From an uncultured Christensenellaceae bacterium (GTDB lineage Bacteria > Bacillota > Clostridia > Christensenellales > Pumilibacteraceae): 6,922 nt of DNA. Both the position numbers and the translations under genes were made by a program. The notes below the pieces were generated by a model that did no database searches, was not told the DNA's origin, and was given only the letters and a program-made list of their open reading frames with translations. Below are positions 1-5,663 of the stretch, piece after piece (within the stretch, counting starts at the first letter, position 1; the number at the start of each line of letters is the position of its first letter). The stretch lies in NCBI GenBank assembly GCA_910588315.1, contig CAJUQF010000104.1:1-6922 (forward strand), given 5' to 3'.

Positions 1-1
1 C

Positions 2-901
2 AAGATTTGCTATAAAGCGGTGCAGACAGTTTTGGTCGGTGAAGATTTGCATGCGCCGGACGATTCCGAGTATAAGCAATTAACGTCGCTTTGCAATGAT
101 TTTTGTTTCTTCGCACATTCGTTTGACAGTTCTTTCGATTCCAGGGAATATTCTCCGGACTTTACTCAAAACTATAATCTCAACGATAAAATTCTCAGTC
201 GCTTTAAAACGTTCGATATCATGAATAAGGCGAGTGCTAAAAAGAAAAATATCGTTACAAACATAGATGAGTACGAAAGTATTTTAAAAGAGTGCGATAA
301 GGCGCTTAGATTCACTTATCTCAACTGTTATAAGTCTATGTGTAGTCGACAGGTAAGACAGCATGCAAAACTGTTTTTCAATGGTTTCGAGATGCTGTAC
401 AGATTGCTTTTGCCGCGCGTAGTGGCTGTCGACAAAAAGCGTGTGGAGATACGCGTACCGAAATTTGTCGATATCGTCGATTACTGCGATATGTTGACGC
501 GTTTTCTCGTCGATTCTTACGAGATCGATGCCAATATAGGTATCTCTTTGCACGAGTACTATGAAAAACTTTTGGAGATCGTAACGACTTACTTTGTTCC
601 CGAATTCGATCGGCTCGATAAGTCAATAAATAAGATCAAAGAGATAAAGAACGACGAGTATTACGCTTATCAAAAATTGCTTTTCGATTGCGCGTGTTGC
701 TGTGCGCCGGCACTGAACAAGTATGTGGATTTCTCGGCGGAAACCGATAAAACGCGTCTTAAACTTGTTAAAATATGCAAGCGTGTAACGGATGACTTTC
801 TTCTGCTATCCGAATTCCGAATCGACGAACTCGAACAATCTAATTTTTACAGACCTATTTTGCAGATTTCCACAGCGGTCACAGACGAGATCGAAGAATA
901 A
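2..901 (+). CDS. Uncharacterised protein, 5' end outside the window
   Basis: I do not recognise this protein. The frame is open from base 2 and no stop precedes the first possible start, a GTG at 20. That GTG lacks a Shine-Dalgarno site, so the gene probably begins upstream and this is its C-terminal part, about 299 codons. Residues below count from the GTG. The sequence is rich in charged and aromatic residues and looks mostly helical, with no signal peptide or clear membrane segment. There are about a dozen cysteines, including a cluster Cys-Ala-Cys-Cys-Cys at 224-228. A basic patch KKK lies at 74-76 and an amphipathic charged stretch at about 195-215. The stop is TAA at 899-901, and the M19 peptidase starts 30 bases later with no terminator between, so they are probably co-transcribed. 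Codon use resembles the neighbours, which supports a real gene. No function is proposed. Confidence 0.7.
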   Translation, partial: KICYKAVQTVLVGEDLHAPDDSEYKQLTSLCNDFCFFAHSFDSSFDSREYSPDFTQNYNLNDKILSRFKTFDIMNKASAKKKNIVTNIDEYESILKECDKALRFTYLNCYKSMCSRQVRQHAKLFFNGFEMLYRLLLPRVVAVDKKRVEIRVPKFVDIVDYCDMLTRFLVDSYEIDANIGISLHEYYEKLLEIVTTYFVPEFDRLDKSINKIKEIKNDEYYAYQKLLFDCACCCAPALNKYVDFSAETDKTRLKLVKICKRVTDDFLLLSEFRIDELEQSNFYRPILQISTAVTDEIEE

Positions 902-931
902 GCGGGCTGATAATGTGCATATAAATCGATT

Positions 932-1711
932 ATGATATTCGATTTGCACAATGATTTTCCCACTGTTTACAATTATTCGGACTACGAACATTATCTGTCT
1001 GCAAACGAGCAAGCAGAAATCACCGCGGCGATTTGGACCGATGAGCTGTCTGATGCTTGTTCTTTTGTCGACAGCACCGTAAAAAAGCTCATATCGCTGA
1101 AATGTGCGGTTGCGATAGAGAATATCGGTTTTACCGCAAAAAACGATTTATTCGAAACGTTTGATTTTTCGAATTTACTGTATTGCTCGCTGACTTGGAA
1201 CGGCGACAATGCGTTTGCCGGCGGCGCGCTGGGCGAGGGTCGACTTACACCGCTCGGCAGACGGGCGATAACCCGTATCGAAAAAAGCGGGTGTTATGTC
1301 GATGTGGCACATTTGAACCGAAAAAGCTTTTACGACGTTTTGGATGTCGCTGATCGCATAGTGTGTTCTCACACGGGTTTTAACGACAACGCGCGATCCT
1401 TGACTGCAAACCAAATAAATGAGCTTGTTTCTCGCAATAAAGTTATAGGGCTTTGCGCGGTATCGTCTTTTTCCGGTGCGAAGTCAAAAGAAGATTTCAT
1501 AGCCGTTATAGATAGGTTCGTAAGTAAATACGGCGATGACAGTCTTGCTATCGGAACCGACTATAACGGTTCGGCAGATATACCAAACGATCTTTGCGAT
1601 TACGATAAGTTGTTTTGCGTGATCGACGGGTTGCGCGATATGGGATATTCTAATGAATCACTCGATAAAATATTTTATCGTAACGCAAAAACACTTACAC
1701 GGAGAGTTTGA
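932..1711 (+). CDS. Membrane dipeptidase-like metallopeptidase (peptidase family M19), compact form
   Basis: This is a probable zinc-dependent dipeptidase of the renal dipeptidase family (amidohydrolase fold), hydrolysing dipeptides in the cytoplasm, since no signal peptide is visible. The family's metal-ligand pattern can be followed: His6 and Asp8 in DLHND, Glu63 in AIENIGF, His127 in VDVAHLN, His147 in CSHTGFN, and Asp210 in AIGTDYNG. Arg155 in NARSLT matches the substrate-binding arginine, and RLTPLGRRAI at 104-113 is a family hallmark. At 259 residues it is shorter than the usual 300-400, mainly between the HND motif and Glu63. Where human DPEP1 has a histidine (LTH), this protein has Trp89 in SLTWNGDN. 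ATG at 932 is the only sensible start: in-frame stops at 899, 908 and 911 precede it, and the metal motif follows at once. No clear Shine-Dalgarno site is present, so translation may depend on the upstream gene. The family call is firm; the substrate is unknown. Confidence 0.88.
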   Translation: MIFDLHNDFPTVYNYSDYEHYLSANEQAEITAAIWTDELSDACSFVDSTVKKLISLKCAVAIENIGFTAKNDLFETFDFSNLLYCSLTWNGDNAFAGGALGEGRLTPLGRRAITRIEKSGCYVDVAHLNRKSFYDVLDVADRIVCSHTGFNDNARSLTANQINELVSRNKVIGLCAVSSFSGAKSKEDFIAVIDRFVSKYGDDSLAIGTDYNGSADIPNDLCDYDKLFCVIDGLRDMGYSNESLDKIFYRNAKTLTRRV

Positions 1712-1716
1712 CTTAA

Positions 1717-3144
1717 ATGAAAGACATTTACGAAAATCCGCTCATAACACGTTATGCGGATAGAAAAACAGCCGAAGTATTTTCGGACGACAGAAAATTC
1801 AAACTGTGGCGCAAACTGTGGATAGCGCTTGCGGAGAGCGAGAAAGAACTCGGTCTCGATATTTCCGACGCGCAGATCGCGGAAATGAAAAAATTTGCGA
1901 ACGATATAAATTACGATTACGCCAAAGAAGAAGAGCGTAAAGTACGTCACGACGTAATGGCGCACGTTCACGCATTCGGCGCACAGGCAAAGTCGGCAGA
2001 GCCTATAATCCATCTCGGTGCGACGAGTTGTTTCGTTACAGATAACGCCGAACTTATTCAAATATACGAGGCGCTCGAGATAGTACGCGGCAAAATGCTG
2101 ACCGTTATGGATAAACTGCGCAAGTTTGCGCTCGAAAACAAAGATCTTCCCGTACTCGGATATACTCACTTGCAGCCCGCTCAGCTTACGACGCTCGGTA
2201 AACGCGCCACGCTGTGGCTGTATGATCTTTATCTCGATTTCAATGATTTGACGCACTTTATGTCCGAGTATAAATTGCGTGGAGTAAAGGGGACTACGGG
2301 CACGCAAGCGAGCTTTTTATCACTTTTCGACGGAGATCACGAAAAAGTAAAGCAGTTGGAGAAAAAAGTCGTACAAAAGCTCGGATTCGAAAAAGTCTTT
2401 GCGGTAAGCGGTCAGACATACACTCGCAAATTCGACTATTCGGTCGTATCGTTGCTTTCCCAAATCGCACAGAGCGCATATAAGTTTGCCAACGATATCC
2501 GTATAATGCAGTCGTTTAAGGAAGTGGAAGAACCTTTCGAAAAATCTCAAATAGGTTCGTCGGCTATGGCATATAAGCGCAATCCCATGCGTAGCGAACG
2601 AATTTGCGCGCTTGCAAGGTTCGTCGAATCCATGACGTTTAACGAGGCTGTGACAAGCTCGACACAGTGGTTCGAGCGCACGCTCGACGACAGCGCAAAC
2701 AAACGTTTGACTATTCCGCAGGCTTTTCTTGCGCTTGACGGCGTGCTTAACATATATATCAATATAACCGAAAATATGGTCGTGTATCCCAAAGTTATAG
2801 AGCGCAGGATATATGACGAATTGCCTTTTATGGCCACCGAAGAAATATTGATGGCTTGCGTTAAAGAGGGCGGAAATCGACAGGAATTACATGAACTTAT
2901 TCGCAGGCATTCAATGGAAAGCGCAAAAGCGGTCAAAGAACGCGGCGAGAAGAACGATCTTATCGACAGGATCAAAGCAGATCCGTATTTTGCTGCGATA
3001 AAAGATAAAATCGACGGGATACTAAAACCGTCTAACTTTATCGGCAGGGCGTCTCGACAAGTTACCGATTTTATGAGAGAATATATCGACCCGATGTTCG
3101 AATCGCAAAAATATATACCGTTCGAACCCGAAATAAATGTTTGA
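1717..3144 (+). CDS. purB: Adenylosuccinate lyase, long human-like form
   Basis: PurB cleaves adenylosuccinate to AMP and fumarate, and SAICAR to AICAR and fumarate, in purine synthesis. It belongs to the fumarase/aspartase superfamily and is normally a cytoplasmic homotetramer. Visible landmarks are RHDVMAHVHAFG at 77-88, GATSCFVTDNAE at 101-112, the catalytic-histidine region GYTHLQPAQ at 148-156 (His151), TTGTQASF at 193-200, and the flexible signature loop GSSAMAYKRNP at 280-290 with the catalytic serine (Ser281 or Ser282) and Lys287. The 475-residue length and the KRNPMRSER sequence resemble the human-type enzyme (about 484 residues) more than the shorter Bacillus-type PurB (about 430). 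The ATG lies 5 bases after the peptidase stop. A GGAGAG at 1701-1706, inside the end of the peptidase gene, is a rather distant ribosome binding site, suggesting translational coupling. No other purine gene is in the window. A strong terminator follows. Confidence 0.95.
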   Translation: MKDIYENPLITRYADRKTAEVFSDDRKFKLWRKLWIALAESEKELGLDISDAQIAEMKKFANDINYDYAKEEERKVRHDVMAHVHAFGAQAKSAEPIIHLGATSCFVTDNAELIQIYEALEIVRGKMLTVMDKLRKFALENKDLPVLGYTHLQPAQLTTLGKRATLWLYDLYLDFNDLTHFMSEYKLRGVKGTTGTQASFLSLFDGDHEKVKQLEKKVVQKLGFEKVFAVSGQTYTRKFDYSVVSLLSQIAQSAYKFANDIRIMQSFKEVEEPFEKSQIGSSAMAYKRNPMRSERICALARFVESMTFNEAVTSSTQWFERTLDDSANKRLTIPQAFLALDGVLNIYINITENMVVYPKVIERRIYDELPFMATEEILMACVKEGGNRQELHELIRRHSMESAKAVKERGEKNDLIDRIKADPYFAAIKDKIDGILKPSNFIGRASRQVTDFMREYIDPMFESQKYIPFEPEINV

Positions 3145-3156
3145 TCGTCAATATAC

Positions 3157-3191
3157 AAAAAAACGTGTCGAGTAAGTCGGCACGTTTTTTT
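3157..3191 (+). terminator. Rho-independent terminator after purB
   Basis: The arms at 3157-3170 and 3178-3191 form a 14-pair stem with a single G-U wobble around the 7-base loop AGTAAGT. The core is CGTGTCG pairing with CGGCACG. The right arm ends in seven Ts paired with seven As on the left. It starts 13 bases after the purB stop and separates purB from the glg operon. The A7/T7 symmetry means it could also work on the other strand, but I see no gene there that needs it. Confidence 0.92.
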
Positions 3192-3210
3192 ATGCACGAA
3201 ATTGTGACAC

Positions 3211-3260
3211 GATTTTGAAAAATCAATGTAATAAAAATCATTAAAATTTTTAAAAACCTA
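3211..3260 (+). promoter_or_regulatory. AT-rich tract upstream of the glg promoter (UP-element-like)
   Basis: This stretch is almost entirely A and T and ends directly against the -35 box. It holds two small inverted repeats: GATTTT/AAAATC (3211-3216 and 3219-3224) and TAAAAAT/ATTTTTA (3232-3238 and 3246-3252). The part about 40-60 bases before the expected transcription start (about 3236-3256) has A-runs and T-runs resembling an UP element bound by the RNA polymerase alpha subunit. The role is inferred from position and composition; AT-rich repeats of this size can arise by chance. Confidence 0.35.
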
Positions 3261-3289
3261 TTGAATATTAACCTTTTATATGATATAAT
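3261..3289 (+). promoter_or_regulatory. Sigma-A-type extended -10 promoter for glgCDA
   Basis: The -35 box TTGAAT (3261-3266) and the perfect -10 box TATAAT (3284-3289) are separated by the optimal 17 bases. TG at 3281-3282, one base upstream of the -10, makes it an extended -10 element. Transcription should start near 3296, giving a leader of about 60 bases before glgC. It is the only strong promoter I see in the window and sits just after the purB terminator, so it most likely drives the whole glycogen operon. Confidence 0.85.
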
Positions 3290-3325
3290 ACTATCGGCAA
3301 TTAAAAAAGCATAGATTGCAATACG

Positions 3326-3339
3326 GTGGAAATTTTCAC
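3326..3339. promoter_or_regulatory. Small dyad in the glgC leader
   Basis: GTGGAAATTTTCAC is a 14-base palindrome with one imperfect pair, lying roughly 30-43 bases after the predicted transcription start and just before the ribosome binding site. It could be an operator for a repressor acting as a roadblock. With no loop it is unlikely to form an RNA hairpin. I cannot match it to a known regulator, and chance is a real possibility. Confidence 0.22.
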
Positions 3340-3347
3340 AAACAGAA

Positions 3348-3352
3348 AGGAG
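3348..3352 (+). promoter_or_regulatory. Ribosome binding site of glgC (decides the start)
   Basis: AGGAG lies 5 bases before the ATG at 3358. It selects this ATG over the in-frame TTG at 3316, which has no Shine-Dalgarno site and would add 14 residues unlike any GlgC N-terminus. Confidence 0.88.
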
Positions 3353-3357
3353 AGTTT

Positions 3358-4548
3358 ATGAAAAAGAAAAAGTGCATAGCCATGCTTCTTGCGGGCGGAC
3401 AAGGAACGCGGCTTTTTGCGCTGACCAATAGCGTAGCCAAACCGGCTGTTTCATTCGGCGCCAAATATCGTATAATCGATTTCCCGCTCAGCAACTGTAC
3501 AAACTCCGGCATCGATACCGTAGGCGTGCTTACTCAATATCAGCCGCTTATTCTCAACGAATATGTCGGGAACGGCGAACCGTGGGATCTTGACAGAAGT
3601 TTCGGCGGTGTTCATATATTGCCGCCGTATCAAGCCAAAGCTGGCGGAGAATGGTATAAAGGCACGGCAAATGCCATATATCAGAACCTGCATTTTTTAG
3701 ACGAGTACGATTCCGAGCATGTGCTAATACTGTCGGGCGATCATATATACAAAATGGACTACTCCAAGATGCTCGGTGAGCATGTCGCACACAACGCCGA
3801 TTGTACGATAGCGGTCATAGACGTTCCGCAGCAAGAAGCAAGCCGTTTCGGGATAATGAATTTTTCCGACGATATGCGTATCACATCGTTTCAGGAAAAA
3901 CCGAAAAAGCCGCAAAGCAATCATGCGAGCATGGGAATATACATATTCAAAAAAGATGTGCTTGTTCGCGAACTCAATGCCGATGCGGCAGATAAAACAT
4001 CGGTCAATGATTTCGGGAAAAATATTATACCCAATATGTTGAATTCCGGATGCAAAATGTTTGCTTACGCATTCGAAGGATATTGGAAAGACGTAGGAAC
4101 GGTCAGGAGTTTGTGGGAAGCCAACATGGATCTTCTCGGCGATCACCCGGCGTTTGATTTGGGCGATCCGTCGTTTAAGATATATTCGCGCAACGAGCCG
4201 CTGCCGCCGTCGTATATAGGCGCTACCGGTAAATTCATTAATTCGATCATGACTACCGGTTGCGAGATATACGGTAAAGTTATCAACTCGGTCATCGGCG
4301 AAGGCGTTACCGTCAAAGAGGGTTCCGTGATAGAAAACAGTGTCGTCATGGACGGTGCGGTCATCGGTAAAAACGTACATATAAATTACGGTATGGTCGA
4401 TGATAACGTCGTGATCGGCGACGGTGCGATAATAGGCGACAGTACGTCGGATAAAAACAGTATTGCGCTTATCGGCAGAGATACAATAATCAAAAACGGA
4501 ACGAAAATAAAGCACGGCGAGATAGTCGATAAAGGAAGTATGTTATGA
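3358..4548 (+). CDS. glgC: Glucose-1-phosphate adenylyltransferase (ADP-glucose pyrophosphorylase), catalytic subunit
   Basis: GlgC makes ADP-glucose and pyrophosphate from ATP and glucose-1-phosphate, the committed and usually allosterically controlled step of bacterial glycogen synthesis in the cytoplasm. The 396-residue product has the normal length. An N-terminal nucleotidyltransferase domain (about 1-255) carries LAGGQGTRL (11-19), KPAVSFGAKYRIIDFPLSN (28-46), GTANAIYQN (102-110), SGDHIYKMDY (126-135) with catalytic Asp128, FQEKP (178-182) with Lys181 expected to contact glucose-1-phosphate, SMGIYIF (191-197), and GYWKDVGT (241-248). A C-terminal left-handed beta-helix (about 290-390) shows hexapeptide repeats such as IGEGVTV and IGDGAII. 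All catalytic residues I can check are present, so this should be the active subunit. It is first in the operon, behind a strong promoter, and its TGA overlaps the glgD start (ATGA). The AGGAG-backed ATG is chosen over the upstream TTG. Confidence 0.97.
   Translation: MKKKKCIAMLLAGGQGTRLFALTNSVAKPAVSFGAKYRIIDFPLSNCTNSGIDTVGVLTQYQPLILNEYVGNGEPWDLDRSFGGVHILPPYQAKAGGEWYKGTANAIYQNLHFLDEYDSEHVLILSGDHIYKMDYSKMLGEHVAHNADCTIAVIDVPQQEASRFGIMNFSDDMRITSFQEKPKKPQSNHASMGIYIFKKDVLVRELNADAADKTSVNDFGKNIIPNMLNSGCKMFAYAFEGYWKDVGTVRSLWEANMDLLGDHPAFDLGDPSFKIYSRNEPLPPSYIGATGKFINSIMTTGCEIYGKVINSVIGEGVTVKEGSVIENSVVMDGAVIGKNVHINYGMVDDNVVIGDGAIIGDSTSDKNSIALIGRDTIIKNGTKIKHGEIVDKGSML
4532..4538 (+). promoter_or_regulatory. 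Ribosome binding site of glgD inside glgC
   Basis: AAGGAAG lies 6 bases before the glgD ATG at 4545, within the last codons of glgC. Together with the ATGA overlap it suggests coupled translation, which would help keep the two subunits in balance. Confidence 0.75.
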
Positions 4549-5654
4549 AAACATTGGGAATAATATTCGGAAATCTTCATGATAAAGACGTCGGAGAGCT
4601 TACTGCGGTAAGATCTCTCGCTTCCGTACCGTTTCGCGGAAGATTCAGGCTGATAGATTTTGTATTGCCGTATATGGTAAACAGCGGCATTACCAAGATC
4701 GGTGTTATAACGAAAACAAATTATCAATCTCTGATGGATCACGTAGGCAACGGAAAGCATTGGGATCTTTCTCGCAAAAACGGCGGCTTGATTATGTTAC
4801 CGCCGTACGGCGACGGAGATATGAGCGTGTTTCAATCGAGATTCGCCACGATAAAGAATAACAGTCAGTTCATCAGGCGTTCGGATGAAGAGTATGTTGT
4901 GATAAGCGATTGCGACAACGTTTGCAACATAAACCTTGCCGATGTTATACAGGCGCATATAGATAATCATGCCGATATAACCATTGTTACGCGCAAGAAA
5001 GAGCTTGTCAATAAAAAACCTCGTACTATAATCGATACCGATTCCGACGGCAGAGTAACAAAAGTTACGAATACCGACAAAGAGTTGGGCGCCCATCAGG
5101 TGTTTGCCAATATTTTTGTGATGAACAGGAAGTTTTTGCTTAATATTATAGAAAACTCGGCAGAGCAGAATTATAACAGCTTTACGCGTGACGTGTTGGC
5201 TCGAGGATGTTCGAAATACCGCATATTCGCATATGTAGTTAACGGATATTTTGCAAATATAGACAGTCTCGGAAATTATTATAAACACTCATTGGAGCTT
5301 TTGAACAAGGACATACGCGATGAGCTGTTTTATAGAGACGGCGCAAATATATATACTAAAGTTCGTGACAGCGCGCCTTGCAAGATTATGAGTTCGGCTA
5401 CAGTCACCAATTCTTTGATAGCCGATGGGTGCGTCATCGAGGGCGAGGTAAGTAACTCTATTTTATTCCGCGGCGTAAAAGTGAAAAAGGGCGCCAAGAT
5501 AACTAATTCAATCGTTTTTCAAGGCTCCGTCATCGGTCAGAACAGCAGTCTAAACTGTGTTATTGCCGATAAATTGGTCACCATACTCGAAGGACGCACT
5601 CTTTCCGGTCACGAAACTCATCCGTACTTCATCGCTAAATCGGCCGTTATATAA
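4545..5654 (+). CDS. glgD: GlgD, non-catalytic partner subunit of ADP-glucose pyrophosphorylase
   Basis: GlgD is a GlgC paralogue found in Firmicutes beside glgC. In Geobacillus stearothermophilus it assembles with GlgC and raises its activity, so a regulatory or structural role is expected here. Homology to the neighbour is clear: RLIDFVLPYMVNSGI (35-49) matches the GlgC segment RIIDFPLSNCTNSGI, HVGNGKHWDLSRKNGG (66-81) matches GlgC 69-84, and a beta-helix with NSLIADG, NSILFRG and NSIVFQG repeats occupies about 280-340. Active-site motifs are lost. GlgC AGGQGTRLFALT aligns without gaps to GNLHDKDVGELT (9-20), catalytic Asp128 falls at Cys123 in ISDCDN, and no GTANAIYQN, EKP or GYWKDVGT motif remains. 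At 369 residues it has the normal GlgD length. It overlaps glgC by four bases and its stop merges with the glgA ribosome binding site. Confidence 0.94.
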   Translation: MKTLGIIFGNLHDKDVGELTAVRSLASVPFRGRFRLIDFVLPYMVNSGITKIGVITKTNYQSLMDHVGNGKHWDLSRKNGGLIMLPPYGDGDMSVFQSRFATIKNNSQFIRRSDEEYVVISDCDNVCNINLADVIQAHIDNHADITIVTRKKELVNKKPRTIIDTDSDGRVTKVTNTDKELGAHQVFANIFVMNRKFLLNIIENSAEQNYNSFTRDVLARGCSKYRIFAYVVNGYFANIDSLGNYYKHSLELLNKDIRDELFYRDGANIYTKVRDSAPCKIMSSATVTNSLIADGCVIEGEVSNSILFRGVKVKKGAKITNSIVFQGSVIGQNSSLNCVIADKLVTILEGRTLSGHETHPYFIAKSAVI

Positions 5655-5658
5655 GGAG
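5653..5658 (+). promoter_or_regulatory. Ribosome binding site of glgA (decides the start)
   Basis: AAGGAG begins inside the glgD TAA stop (5652-5654) and lies 5 bases before the ATG at 5664. It supports that ATG, and so the long N-terminal tail of GlgA, over the GTG at 5790 where other glycogen synthases would begin; no Shine-Dalgarno site precedes 5790. Confidence 0.87.
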
Positions 5659-5663
5659 AAAAT

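Noticed and set aside
902..931. Possible promoter (GATAAT or TATAAA) between the first gene and the peptidase
   Set aside because: No -35 box lies at suitable spacing for either hexamer, and there is no terminator before it, so read-through from the upstream gene is more likely.
1675..2307. 210-codon open frame on the - strand opposite the peptidase end and purB
   Set aside because: It is antisense to conserved purB sequence with no domain or promoter. It overlaps several other antisense frames of the same kind, which points to codon bias rather than a gene.
3297..3319. GCAAT/ATTGC pairing in the glgC leader as a riboswitch or attenuator stem
   Set aside because: Only five pairs around a 13-base A-rich loop, with no U-run after it and no further structure in a leader of about 60 bases.
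3316..3357. Upstream TTG start for glgC adding 14 residues
   Set aside because: No Shine-Dalgarno site precedes it, while the ATG at 3358 has AGGAG at ideal spacing and gives the standard GlgC N-terminus.
3724..4515. 263-codon open frame on the - strand opposite glgC
   Set aside because: It is fully antisense to a conserved enzyme, has no ribosome binding site or recognisable domain, and its composition is that of a mirrored coding frame.
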